Shown: in pieces, positions 23,673-35,800 of the stretch
Layout: the number at the start of each line of letters is the position of its first letter
How positions within the stretch are numbered: the stretch's first letter is position 1
NCBI GenBank assembly: GCA_003116995.1
Contig: BDSL01000020.1
Coordinates: forward strand, 124,001 to 188,000
Length of the DNA stretch: 64,000 bases
From: Yamagishiella unicocca
Lineage: Eukaryota > Chlorophyta > Chlorophyceae > Chlamydomonadales > Volvocaceae
Direction: 5' to 3'
Notes under the pieces: generated by a model
The model's input: the letters and a program-made list of their open reading frames with translations, nothing else
Database searches by the model: none
What the model was told of the DNA's origin: nothing
Position numbers and translations under genes: made by a program

Positions 23673-26216
23673 ATGAATACGTTTAGGCTTAACAAGCAAG
23701 TAGCAGCTGCAAATGTTTTCCACCCCGTGGTCGGTCAGCGACCACGCGGCGTGGTCCGCGTAATGGCGTCGACCTCGCCTCTTACCTTTTCAAAGTACCA
23801 CGGCTTAGGAAATGACTTCATCTTGGTGAGTTGAGGCATCACAACTCCAACTGGCGATGGCGTTAGAGACTCAGGAGCCGACCATCAACTGTGTCTGCGC
23901 CGCCACGGCTCTACGCAGATTGACAATCGCCAAGCCAGCGATCCCGTGGTGACCCCAGAGCAAGCTGTTAAGATCTGCGACCGCAATTTTGGCGTTGGCG
24001 GTGATGGGGTGAGCGTCGGCGCGTCTGGCAGGATCCATGCGAAGTCTGCGCGCACCTGCCACATGCTGACAGCCTTACCTGATTGCGCTTCCAGGTCATT
24101 TTCGCTCTCCCGCCTGTGGGTGATACCGACTACACCATGCGCATCTTCAACTCCGACGGCTCTGAGCCTGAGATGTGCGGGAACGGCATTCGCTGCTTGG
24201 CCAAGTTCGTCGCGGACGTGGACAAGGCTGTCCCCCGCAAGTACAAGATTCACACGCTTGCAGGCACGTGTGCTGAAGCCCCCGGGCCTTGTCTTGTTCC
24301 TGGCACAGGTAGTTAGGTATTAATGGCCATCATGACAACCATGACAACCATACTTCGCGTGTACCCGCAGGCCTGATTCAGCCGGAGCTGCTAGCAGATG
24401 GCCAGGTCCGCGTGGATATGGGTGAGCCCGTCCTCGACGGCCCCAAGGTGCCCACAACGTTGGCGCCTACGCAGGGCAGCACCGTTGTGCAGCAGGACCT
24501 CGTTGTTGACGGCAAGACTTACAAAGTCTCGTGTGTCAGCATGGGCAACCCCCACGCCATCATCTACAGCTGTGATGGCAAGGCGATCAAGGTGGGTAAC
24601 TGCGCTGATGTGGGTCGTGATGCGGGTCACGTCTGCTTTGTTTCGTGCCGAAGTAGCGTGGGAGTGGGTTGGATGGTTGCGTGAAATGGGGTGAAATGGG
24701 TCCAGGCTGCGGACAGCTGAAGCATCATAGGCAACACGGTTGCGCCTGCGCCTCCATACTGGATCACATACACGTCTCACAGCACCCTTGCGAGTACCTC
24801 GCGACATTTACTGTCTCCCAACACTCTGTTGTGTCACAACACTGCACTGGCACGCATGCAGCACAGCCGCTGGGTGATGTAAAAAAGATATGACAACCTG
24901 AACCATCATGTAGCATCCTATCTTTCGTATTCGTACTGCCTGACAGTGGCTGTGCCTTGGAGTGCACGTGCATCCGCTACACTCGCACAACTTCAGTCCA
25001 TCCCTGTGTTGCACGGGCATGCCTGGTATGTCATCCCGGGTTAGTCAGCGATAAAGATCGCATTGCACGTGCCACAGTTTCCCATTGGGATTTGGCTCGC
25101 GCTTCCTTGGCATATGTCCCGGCTCGACGACGCTACGCTGAGTGATGTTACATATTGCAATAATCAGAAACACTATGTTGACCGTATTCGTACACTGACA
25201 GCAATTTCGTCGTCGGCTGGCCAAGGGCACAAGCAATCTATGCGCTCAACCTTGAATGCATACATGGACGCACACGCGGGTCCTCGACTCGACCAGGACA
25301 ACCAGTATGCACTTCATTACATCATTGTAACGTACACCGTCACGTTTCGCATGTGGTCGCCCAACTTAAGTACACCCATAATCTGATCTCGGCTACGGTG
25401 TATGTAACCTACGGCCACTATGCTATAACCTGATGTCGACCGAGAGCAGGCACGCAAACATCGCTGAAGCGTCAGGAACATGACATCAACTTTTGCCGCG
25501 GGTTACATATGTGCACATCGTGTTTATCAACCCTTTTACCTCCAGATTGACGACGTGGACAAGGAGCTGGCGGTCATTGGGCCAAAGTTCGAGCGAAACG
25601 CTGTGTTCCCGGCTCGTACCAACACGGAGTTTGTCGAGGTGGTTAACCGGTCACACGTCCGCATGGTGGTGTGGGAGCGGGGCGCCGGGCGCACGCTGGC
25701 CTGCGGCACGGGCGCATGCGCTCTGGTCGTGGCAGGTGAGGACGGGGCCACGATGTGGGTGAGAGAGGGGAGGGGTGGTCCATCCACGTGGCTGCTGTCG
25801 CGCGACTTCGATGGCTTGTTGAAGTGATAAACCCTCCCTAGCTGCGTCACGCCGCGTGTGTGTTGCGGTGTGCTGTAAACCTTGAGGCGCCGCCAGGACA
25901 CGGACGACAAGTGCAGCTCCGATGCGTGAAAAGTTCGCGGTGGCGGTATGCGAAGTGGAATTTCGCCATAGCGAAGCTCATCCGCAATGTCCACCTGGGT
26001 GTGATAACCAATCACCTCCACATCCATTTGCACCGTCCTCTCACCGCCTTCTTCACTCCCCTCTCAGGGATCTTGGAGGGCCGCGTTGATCGCGACAAGA
26101 CGTGCCGCGTCGACCTTCCTGGTGGGCCGCTTCAGATTGAGTGGCGCACGAGCGACAACCACATCTACATGACTGGGCCGGCTGAGCTGGTCTTCAGCGG
26201 GGCTCTGCGCCTGTGA
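23673..26216 (+). CDS. dapF: Diaminopimelate epimerase, plastid
   Basis: Interconverts LL- and meso-diaminopimelate, the penultimate step of lysine synthesis, in the plastid. Exons: 23673-23825, 23919-24008, 24095-24308, 24371-24591, 25546-25735, 26068-26216, giving 338 residues. The first 30-40 residues are basic and Ser/Ala-rich, a likely transit peptide ahead of [20 protein letters not shown]. Both catalytic cysteines are present: Cys109 in [11 protein letters not shown] and Cys279 in LACGTGAC. Other family landmarks are [23 protein letters not shown] and VSMGNPHA, with [13 protein letters not shown] near the end. Exon 3 may instead end at 24263 with a GC donor (GCACGT), which would remove 15 residues. 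Both readings stay in frame. The 954-base intron 4 holds nothing recognised. Confidence 0.96.
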
Positions 26217-26988
26217 GCGCACAGCACAGGCTAGATAACTGACTACCGGCCCAGTTGCCAACAAGGTGTCGTGTGGGTTCCGAACCAGGGCGACTGAACA
26301 GATTTTTTCCACCACGTCAGGGTCGCAAGGCCCATGTTACGACCCAGTGCGCTGCGAAAAGCGCTGTGCGTGGGCGGGCGTGCGTGTGCTGGGCAGGGCA
26401 GCATGGCTGTGCGCGCTTTACCTCGAGACTCACCCACTTGGTCGATGGGCGGCGCCGTTACCGCTATCGCACGCACAGCAGGGGATGTCTTGGATGTCGT
26501 ACGCCTGTACGGACGGCGACGGACTACTTCCGACAGCATATTACGCTGTGTGTATTTAGGGTGGCATCCGTGACGACGTTTTCCCCTGTCGGGAGCAGGT
26601 GTTTAGCAGGGTAGCGAGAGCTCTATGGCCCGCCTGTGTTTTCTTTAAGCCTCGCGAATTTACCAGATAGCAGAGCACTGACAAGGAACTCGTCCTTAGG
26701 GAACTAGGCGAGCAGGTGTAGGCATTGATGCCGGGCCGTGACTTGCTAGCCGGTGGGCTTCGAATTATGCCGAGCCTACTCTCTGGCAAGCGTAGTGAAG
26801 TAGTAGCGAGCGAGCATTGTAGCATAAGCGATGTGCATGATGAGCGATATTTTATTGTAGTAAGGAGGACTGCATTTCATCACCCATCCGAATGTAGTTC
26901 CCTACATCCCGATCACTTGTGCTGAATGGCAAACCAGAGTGACGATACACCGTGCAACCCGTGAGATGAGTGTGTACGAACACAGGGT

Positions 26989-26993
26989 TGTAA
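26989..26993 (+). terminator. Candidate TGTAA signal for dapF
   Basis: First TGTAA I found after the dapF stop, implying a 3' UTR near 0.8 kb. Confidence 0.35.
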
Positions 26994-27569
26994 CATGGTA
27001 TTCCTGCTCTATTATGAAAAGGAAGATTTGGCAGGTTACAGGAACCTACGGACGCTGCGGAATGACAAATCAGATCCTTCAGTGTATCCACCCAGGACCT
27101 AGCTGTGCTACGGTAGGATTCACGAGTATTTGTTGGCTAGGATACCGGTATGTCTTCACTACGAAAGAGATAAGTCGAAATGCTTATGCTCAGTAAAAGT
27201 CATGATCTAAAGGATACTAGCCTATCGCAGCAACTCCCCATATTTTGTGCGGCTATCGACTGGATAGACCATTGCGTGCTGTAGGTCGTACAACTATGAC
27301 CCATCAGTGTCGGCACGCAACCAATCGGCTCGCACAGCACTGTAGCCTTTGGCAGTGCTGGGTTGCGCAAATACAAGGCCTACATGTTAGCTCTTTACTA
27401 CGGTACCAACAATTCCATCAAACACCACAGACGTCTACGGCTGTTTTCTTATGGGCATGGAAGGCTGTTGTCACCCCTTTCCGGCCGCAGAACGTGCTCA
27501 CACGTGTGCCATGGCACGTCCGCTCACAGTCTGCTCGCACGCCCGCTGGCACGTTGGTACACGACATTT

Positions 27570-27574
27570 TTACA
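27570..27574 (-). terminator. Candidate TGTAA signal for the hibernation factor
   Basis: TTACA on the plus strand, TGTAA in the sense of the minus-strand gene, about 545 bases after its stop. Confidence 0.35.
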
Positions 27575-28115
27575 GATCATTACGAGTGAGCTTTATAGCG
27601 CGCGGATAATGACGAGGATGAGAAACTACAGCTAGCCGTGGCACGCACTAGGCGTGGACATGTACAGAGCACCGACCAGGCGTCCGCACGCCATATATCG
27701 ACGCGCTCACGCACCCGAGCAATGTACTTGGAAGGCAAGGAGGAAAAAATGGTTGGCAATCGGCGTTGCCACACATACTTTATAGGCGCAACCCCAGCCG
27801 CGAGCCAATTAGCTAGCAACCGGCGCATGCGCCAATTTTTTATAATAGGTTTTTAGGGCAAACACAACAGAGGCAAAACCCCGGCACGACTGTAAACTCG
27901 AGCTGCTGCATGTACTGCAGTCAGTATAGGACAGCCGGGCGCCTCACACAGCTAGTATGAGCTGTGTGAAGGCAGCTATTTCGACCAAGTGCCAGTCTGT
28001 GCGTGGCCTGCTCCTTCGTCTGAAGTACCTCCACCAAGGGAGTATCCGGACCGTTTGGTAGCGGACTCGACCCTCAACCCCGCACAGCGCTGTGGGGGGC
28101 CGCTCCACCGCGCAC

Positions 28116-30537
28116 TCAATCACGCAGCTGGGGCACAATAACACCATAGCCGCCGGACTCGCGCTTGTACACCACCTGGGAAAAGAAAGAGCACGGCATC
28201 CAGCACAGGCAGGTGCGTGTCTTGCTGGCTTGCTGTGTGCACGTGGGGAGCTCTGCTCTAGTTGGCTTCAAGTGTGCTGTCCGTGCAGCACTAGTATCTT
28301 ATCACAGTCTGACACGGCAGGCACTTTCTGTCACTGCTACTTCCGCTTCACCCCGGTCGCATGAGGAAGAAAGCAAGGCGTGAAAAGGAATTAGGCCTCC
28401 TGTAATCCCGTTGATTGGTGAACAGAACGGGTAGCTTTGCCGCAATCCCCACAGCTACAGCCCCTTGCAAGCCCGCCAAGCCAATCGAGCCCTAGGTCAT
28501 ACCCTCCTCAGCGCGTTGCGCAGGACCCGCGACATCCCCCCCCCACGCAGCCCCCTCCCTTCCCCCTTCCCCCCACCTGCACGGTGTCGCTGGTCATCTC
28601 ACGGAACACGTAGAAGGGGTGGCCGACCGCCTCGAGCGCGTCAATCGCCTCTTCCACGGTGATCGGGTCTGCTAGGCGAGCAAGGGACGTGACGATTGGG
28701 CAGGGGTGAGGTTGGGCAAGGGTGAGATTGGGCAGGGGTGAGATTGGGCAGGGGTGAATCTTGCGCCTCGGGAGTTCAGCTGGAACGGCCGCGGGCACCA
28801 CCCGGCCATACGCTGGCATGCACCAGGCACCCAATAGCCCTTTCGCGTCTCACTTTACCGTCTATGTCGCCGCAATGGAGTGAGCTGCAGTACGAGTGCT
28901 TTAACTTTACCGTCAGTCGCCTTCCACCCTCACCCCAAACGTCGGCACGCGTCGACTCTCCTCCTGCTGGGTGACCTCAGGACAACCTGCTCCACTGTGC
29001 GTCTGGCCTCCTCAACCCTGCTCCGGAACCCAAATCCCAGGTCCCATTCTCACCGAGTACAAGCGTCTTGGAGCGCATCACCGTGGCCGGGTAGCTGCGG
29101 TTCAGCTCCGCAAACTGCTTCTGCAGCTCCGCCTCCCTGTCAAACAGCTGCGTCTCCAGCTTCACCTGCGGGCGCGCACCAAAGCGCAAGCAGGGGTCCA
29201 GGCAACAATGGGTGAGCTGCCGTGGACGTGCGCTACTGCGGGAGCTCTCTTCTGAACTCTAAACGGACTCTGAACCAGAAGGCCAAAAGCCGAAATACGA
29301 AGCCGCCGCCCAGCGACGAGTTCACCCGAACGCCGAGAGTGCAGAGAAACATATGATATTCGCACATTCGAGACAGAGGTCATCGCGGAAGCCCCTCAAG
29401 CGGGGCCCGGCGCAATTCGGTTCCCGAGCAGCCCTGCTCACGTCCTTTAGGTACTCCTGGAAGTCCTCCTCCTCGACGTCCTCCTTGGGGCCGGCCTTGC
29501 CCGGCCACTTGCCCTTGACGATGGCCTTCTCCTTGACGCGCGTGAGCTTGCGGCTGATCTTGTCGCACACCAGGTCGATGGCGGCGTACAGGTTGGCTTC
29601 GACGTCCTCAACACGCACCACGCCGTTGCGCAGAGTGAAGATGGTCACCTCGACCTTCTGTTCCCTACACAAGGGTTCGAGGGGGCGAGATGGGAATGTC
29701 ACCGGTGGTGCTGCGCGGCCAAGCAAGTATGCCGAAAGCGGCTTTGAGCTGAGACAGCAAACGGGTCCGAGTAGTGCACGTCGCTGGGGCCCCGGTACGG
29801 AGAGCTGGGCGGTGGAAAAGGACCGGACTTGGTTCGTGGACGGAACTGAACGTTGGGCAGCAGGTGTCGCCACACGCCAATCCACAGCGCCCTAAATTGC
29901 ATCCAGAGCAACTGTTGCTTCCCAGTCGACTATCCACCAGAGATCTTCTTACTTCTTGCCGTGAGTTCCGGTGTCGCCGCCCCGGGCAGAGAGCGTTACG
30001 TCAACCTCCTTCAGAGTGTGTGCGAAGTTGTGAATGGCCTTCGCCACCTTCTCCTCAACGTACAGCTTGATGGCATCCGTCACGGGGAGCTTCCGTCCCT
30101 GGATGATGATGCGGACGGTGCTGGACGTCTTCGCAGCAGCGCGAACGACGAGGCCAGACCGTGACGGTCTCCCAAAGGCAGCGACCGGCGCGAGCGAAGA
30201 TCCTGGAAATCAAAGCGCATCATGCAATTGTGTGGTAAATGCGCAAGCGCATCCTCTGATCGCAAAATCCTGCACATGTCTCGGAGGAGGAACGCCGGAA
30301 CGAAACGACAGTCCGAAGCTTACCCGAGTGGGAAGTCGAGGGCGAGCAGGCACTGGCAGGCAAAATGACTGGTCGGTGCAAGGGGGCAACGCAGCGCCCG
30401 GCAACCTGCGCGACACGGTCGTGCAGTAAGATCTGAACACTGCAAAGTTCGGGTGCATTGGCACAGAGCATTATGCGCCAGCGTACCTGCTTAGAGCAGG
30501 TTACATGGGCTGCACGCTGCTGAAGCGCCATGGCCAT
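28116..30537 (-). CDS. PSRP1: Long-form ribosome hibernation-promoting factor, plastid (PSRP1-like)
   Basis: Binds the decoding region of the small plastid ribosomal subunit and promotes dormant ribosome dimers. Exons: 30537-30324, 30202-29953, 29664-29442, 29165-29054, 28668-28577, 28175-28116, all in phase, 316 residues. Residues 1 to about 94 look like a transit peptide (MAMALQQRAAHV at the start, VVRAAAK near the cleavage). The RaiA/YfiA domain runs about 99-205: STVRIIIQGRKLPVTDAIK, KEVDVTLSARG, EVTIFTLRNGVVRVED, NLYAAIDLVCDKISRKLTRV. A charged linker leads to the C-terminal dimerisation domain of long HPFs, about 255-316: DPITVEEAIDALEAVGHPFY, VFRE, VVYKRESGGYGVI. In exon 1, 47 bases bounded by GT...AG (GTACGC to TTTGCAG) must be read through to keep frame. 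Confidence 0.94.
28690..28758 (+). repeat. 17-bp tandem repeat in HPF intron
   Basis: Four units of about 17 bases, consensus GATTGGGCAGGGGTGAG, immediately upstream (minus sense) of the exon starting at 28668. Confidence 0.85.
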
Positions 30538-32876
30538 CCTCCTCAAACTGCACATTAAGCGGAACGAAATCCATGCGCAGCTGATACCGATGTATCACAA
30601 TCGACGCTATCAATGCGAACCAGATACGTTATGACGATAATAGAGGAGCGCAGCACAATGCTCCATGGGAATGCGTCCCCTAACCAGCTCACCGTCACTT
30701 AGTCGCGTCTCTCGCAAGAACAGATGAGCACAATAGGGTCTCTCGGTGTGAAACTGTCTTAAAGATTGGATAGATTGGATATAACTGCTCAATTGGTGAT
30801 CGGCTTGGTATTCAAGGCAAAACCTTGAATTTGCCGTGCCACGTCAGGTACGGCTTCGGAACGCTTTTGTAAGCCCCATTCGTCTGACTAGGTAGTTACC
30901 AATAGGCAACTCACGTAGTCAGCCTGGTGCAAAGCGATTGGCCAAGCAAAACTCCCTATTAGGGCGTAGCGCTCGTAGTGCCGCGCGGGCTTCCGCACGT
31001 GTTGAAGGAATGACAGCGCGGACAAAGCTGATTGAACAACTAGGAAGATGGCAACCGGGGCCCGCTGTAACAGTTGTCGCTTGGTCCAGGTCACACCAAC
31101 CTGCACAAACGCAGCGGGAAGCTGGGGGAGCCACAAGCAACTAGTAGAAGCGCGTTGCGAACTGCAAAGAGCGCAACCCAACCATAGCACAACCTAATAT
31201 ACAAGGGAAACGAACTATCCCCGGGGCGGTGGGAACAGTGGTTGGACGGGTAGCATCCAGCTGCAATCAACACACTGCGTCACACAGGACACCAGTCGCA
31301 TAGTTTGGCAGGTGTGGTGAGATAGCTCCCACGCTGTTGGCGAGGGGGTCTTTCGCTGTCATAACGACAGTGGCAGTAATCGTCACAGGATGCTTGCCCG
31401 CCGGCCTTTCCACGTCTGAGGTCCTGACTACAGGCGGTACGGCGGCCCTACTGGATCGATGGTACCGAAGCACGTTATCCCACCCAGCTGCTTGCACTTC
31501 CACACGGCCCACCCTGCTCGACCAGGGAAGGAATGCGTCATTCCAGGTCACTCGCGATTACAATAGCGGCATCCTAGTCGTTAGCACCGCGCACAGGCAG
31601 CGACATTACACGTATGCCCCGACTGCCTGACTGTTGGCCGCGTAGCAGCCCACTCAGGAGGCCCACTGTAGAATTGCACGGACCTGGTGTTAGTTGGTAC
31701 GACATCAAGGCTGCCACACAGTCAACCGCCTTCACGTGCACTGAGCCCTCGTAGTGCGTTCCAAAACCAGGGAATCAACCGTCGCCACAACCAGACCGGA
31801 TATGGGCGTCGCCGAATGCCGCCACTCAGCTATTATTTTACTCAAGGGCCGTGTCGCGGGTGCGACGCCAGCGAGTCCAATACGGGCGCTTGCATGCAGT
31901 ACTAAATTGCCGCTGGTCGTTGGTCGTTAGGTCTCAACTGTCACCAACGCTCCAGGGGGCCCCAGGGCCCAGGACGCCTCCTGATTCAGCAGCCTCACGT
32001 TGTCTCACGGCCAACCAGGAACAAGGAGGAGTACGCGCCGTACATCAGGCCGCTTGCTGCCGTACTTCCTCATGTGTGTCACGTGTGTGCTTTGTGGTGG
32101 TAAGGTCTGGATGCTGCACCTCCCTGTCTCTCTCTCCTTCTCTCCCCGTTCGTGCCACCTCTTCGCCTCGTCGCATATATCGCCGACCCTCCCCCCAACT
32201 GCTTTCATACCCATCCCCAACATCGTCATCATCATCACTACCATCACCACCACCATCGTCATGGCCCACCTTGACAGCAGCAGCACCACCACCATAACCA
32301 AAACCACCAGAACCTCAGCGGGCGAAAGGGTTTCGCTGTTGGCGCCTCCGACAAGCGAGGCTCGACGCTTAAGATTGCTGCAATAAAAATATAGACCCCC
32401 AAACACAACGCAATCAAATCATCATCATATCTCACAATCCAACCATGGTCGTCATCGCCGGTCGCCGTACTAGGTGCCCCAAAGAAGACCCAGACAGCGC
32501 GGTTTGCTTCAAAACAAAAGGAGGGGCACTTCCAGAAGACACCCAGCTCGTTACGGCGCGGAGCGTCCCGGTGGGATACATTAGCTTCGGATCTGCGCAC
32601 AGAGGTCGACCGCGAATAGCCTTCATGTGGTGCAGACACGTCCGACATCGCCCCCTCCCTCGCGAGCAGCCAGCCACGCAACCGGAACACAAGATATGCA
32701 TGCACCGATGTACGATGCCAGGTTGCACGTCCTGGGCCTCGCACCCAAAGCCGAGCCCCCGAAAACATGCTTTGCGTGACGCACGCTGCAATAGGACCGG
32801 GTCTGGTAGGCCGCGACCCCAGGTTGGACATGTGAATGCGGTGCGCATGTAGCCTCCTCTACTCCCCTCATGGCCT
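30538..32876. other. Intergenic: HPF promoter side and cyclase 3' region
   Basis: No recognisable gene. The part next to 30537 should hold the hibernation-factor promoter and 5' UTR, and the part next to 32876 the 3' UTR of the cyclase. A CAT/ATC-type microsatellite lies at about 32219-32262. Remaining frames are short and featureless. Confidence 0.55.
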
Positions 32877-35800
32877 TCACCCCACCTCAATCTCCAGGCT
32901 TGCCGCCTGTGCAACGTCTGACGCCTTAGCGGCTGCCTCCGCCACTACCCCGTTTGCGCTAGCGGCGTCGTACGGCTTAGCGGCTGCCTCCGCCACTACT
33001 CCGTTTGCGCTAGCGGCGTCGTACGGCTTAGCGGCGGCCTCCGCCACTACTCCGTTTGCGCCCGCGGCGTCGTACGGCTTAGCGGCTGCCTCCGCCACTA
33101 CCCCGTTTGCGCCCGCGGCGTCGTACGGCTTAGCGGCTGCCTCCGCCACTACCCCGTTTGCGCCCGCGGCGTCGTACGGCTTAGCGGCTGCCTCCGCCAC
33201 TACCCCGTTTGCGCCCGCGGCGTCGTACGGCTTAGCGGCGGCCTCCGCCACTACCCCGTTTGCGCCCGCGGCGTCGTACGGCTTAGCGGCTGCCTCCGCC
33301 ACTACCCCGTTTGCGCCCGCGGCGTCGTACGGCTTAGCGGCGGCCTCCGCCACCGCGTTCGCGCCAGCGGCGTCGTACGGCTTATCAGCGGTGGCCGCCA
33401 CTACCCCGTTTGCGGCAGCGGCTTCCGCCACCGCTGCATCTGGCGCCGTCACCGCCGCCGCCTCTCCCTCGCCGGCGCCGCCGCCCGGTGCCGCCGGCGC
33501 CGCAGCTGCGCCCTCCACCGCCGCGCCTGCGCCCGTCCCGACCGCCTCCACGACCCGCTTGCGCGAGTGCTGCGGCGACGGCCGCGCCAGCATCATCTTC
33601 ACCATGCTGATCGTGTCCGGCTCCAAGTGCAGGACGAAGGACCCCAGGAGAGAGTTGTCGGACTCCAAGGCCTTAACCTCCCGCTGCCGCCTGTCCGGCA
33701 GCGCTCGCCGCGTCTGCGTGAGGCCCGTCTGCGACAGCTTTCGCACCAGCGGCGCGCCCCGGACGCCCAGCGTCGCCGCCACGGCAAGATCTGCCGTACA
33801 AGCGATGTCGGACGGCGACGCGGCCGGCTGCGCCGTGGAGCCGCCGACGCCGTTGGCGGCGCCGCCGGCGCTGCCGTTGCGCGCGCTGCCGCCCGCGTCA
33901 TAGCCCCCGCCGGCTGCGTTGTTGGTGGAGTTGCCCGTGTGGTCGTGGAAGGTGGTCATGGGCACGAACAGGTCTATCCGCAGCCAGGAGGTCGTGATGG
34001 GTCCGCGGCCCTTGATGTCGATGATACCGCGGGGCTGGATCACGATGAGCGGGTCATCTGCGGGGGGGGGGAGGGTGCCGCGGCATCCAGGAAGGTGGAG
34101 GGAGGGGTGAGGGGAGGGAGGTGGAGGGAGGGGTGAGGGGAGGGAGGTGGTTGCGTGATTGCTGCGGTTACCGACCACATTTGCATGTCAATGCAGTGAG
34201 GGAAGGGGGGCTGTCTTTGGGGATGTTCCGGGATATTTGGGGCTATTTTGTACCGCGGAGTGGCGCAGAGGCGGGCGCACGGAAAGGACGGACGTGGTGC
34301 GCTGATGCGGCTTGGAGCACCAGGAATGGCTTGATGGCACCCCCCGCCCCGAGCACCTCCGTTCCGCGAAGAGCAAGCAGCCGTGCTCCCTCAAAAACAC
34401 CGCGCGCTACATCAGGGGCCGTCGGATAGAACGCGTCGTGCGGCCCAATTCGCTCCGAAACCCTCCTAACCGAGTCCCCGCCACTCCCCCCAGCGCCTGC
34501 AGCTCTCGCCCCCGCCCAACCCCGCCGCCCCGCCCCCACCTGCAATTGCCAGCAATTCCGCGGTCGTGTCCGATACGTGCACCCCCATGATGGTGGACGT
34601 GGACTCCATGAAGTGAGCGATGTCGATTGTGTCACCTGGGGGGAGGGGGGAGTGGCGTGAAAACCGTTGACACGAAAAAGACAGGATAGTGGGCGCATGG
34701 TCGGCGGAGGGGGAGGGGAGAGGGAGAGGAGGGGGGTGGTGTGAGACCGGTGACACAAATAAACGACAAGATAGTGGGCGCATGGTCGTCGGAGGGGGGG
34801 GGAGGAGGGGGTACAGAGGATGTTGATGTAAGGATGCACGCGGGGGCTGCAAGCCCCAGCCCGCCTGGCGTCGCGGTCGGTCCTTGCTGAAGCACTCGGG
34901 GCACTCTGGCGCTGCATCGCTGTCAATTCGCACACCCGGTTGCTGACGAAGGCTTCCAGGCATGCCGGGAAGCTGGGGGAAGGGCGCACGCGGCCACGGC
35001 TGCAAGGCCGGAACTCCCCTGCGATAGCGGCGCTACTGGCGGCTACTGCTAGACCACTAGTGGCTACTGCAAGACCACTAGTGGCTACTGCTAGACCACT
35101 AGTGGCGACTGCTAGACCACCGCATAAACGTGTGGAGGAATGGCTGACAGCAGTGCCAGCGCATGGACCCAGATCTACCGCAGCTATCCGCGCGTGATAA
35201 TGGCTTAGATTATGTTTTCACACACAAGATCTCGAAGTGGGGCATCCACCCACCTAGCAGTGAGAAGCGGGGCATGATGGTGCCCAGTACGGCTGCCACC
35301 GCGGGGCCTGCGATGGGAGCAGCAGCAGCAGTAGCAGCAGCACCGGGCACGTTAGTGGTGGCAGGCGGACTCTCACAGCTGGGACAACCGTACATGACCG
35401 GGGGTGCATGACCTCGCGAGTGTCGTACCTGTCGTACAAGCCATTCATCGAAAGCCGCCCACGTGCCCGCCGGCCCTGAACCCGATTGCAGTTCCCCTTG
35501 CTGTACGTCACCCACTCCCCGCATCTTGCCGAGAAGACGCCCATCCCAGATCCCAGATCCCAGCGCTCCCTAGCGTCACTGCAATTGAGTGCTGCGGCTA
35601 GCGCCAGGACACGCACACACCCCGCAAGTGCCGCAATCCTGCCCCGCTGCCCCGTCCCCCTCGGGCACACCGCTGCCCTGCTGGCAGCCATACCCTCGCT
35701 ACCCACCCCCGGCACCACCCACTCCTCAGCCTCCCCTGTCATCCCCCCACCGCCCCTCTCCCCCCCATGCACCGGTCTGACACCACCCCCATGCTTCGCG

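Larger units (their letters stand above)
26217..28115. other. Convergent 3' regions of dapF and the hibernation factor
   Basis: Lower-GC sequence with no recognisable gene. It should contain both 3' UTRs. The remaining open frames are short and lack family motifs. Confidence 0.6.

Noticed and set aside
34330..34460. RGTEVLGAGGAIKPFL as the last strand of the cyclase domain
   Set aside because: It resembles the RGxVxVKGKG end of cyclases, but joining it needs a 43- or 55-nt intron, while exon 34635-34540 splices in perfect phase to 34057, which carries the better match RGIIDIKGRGPITTSWL.
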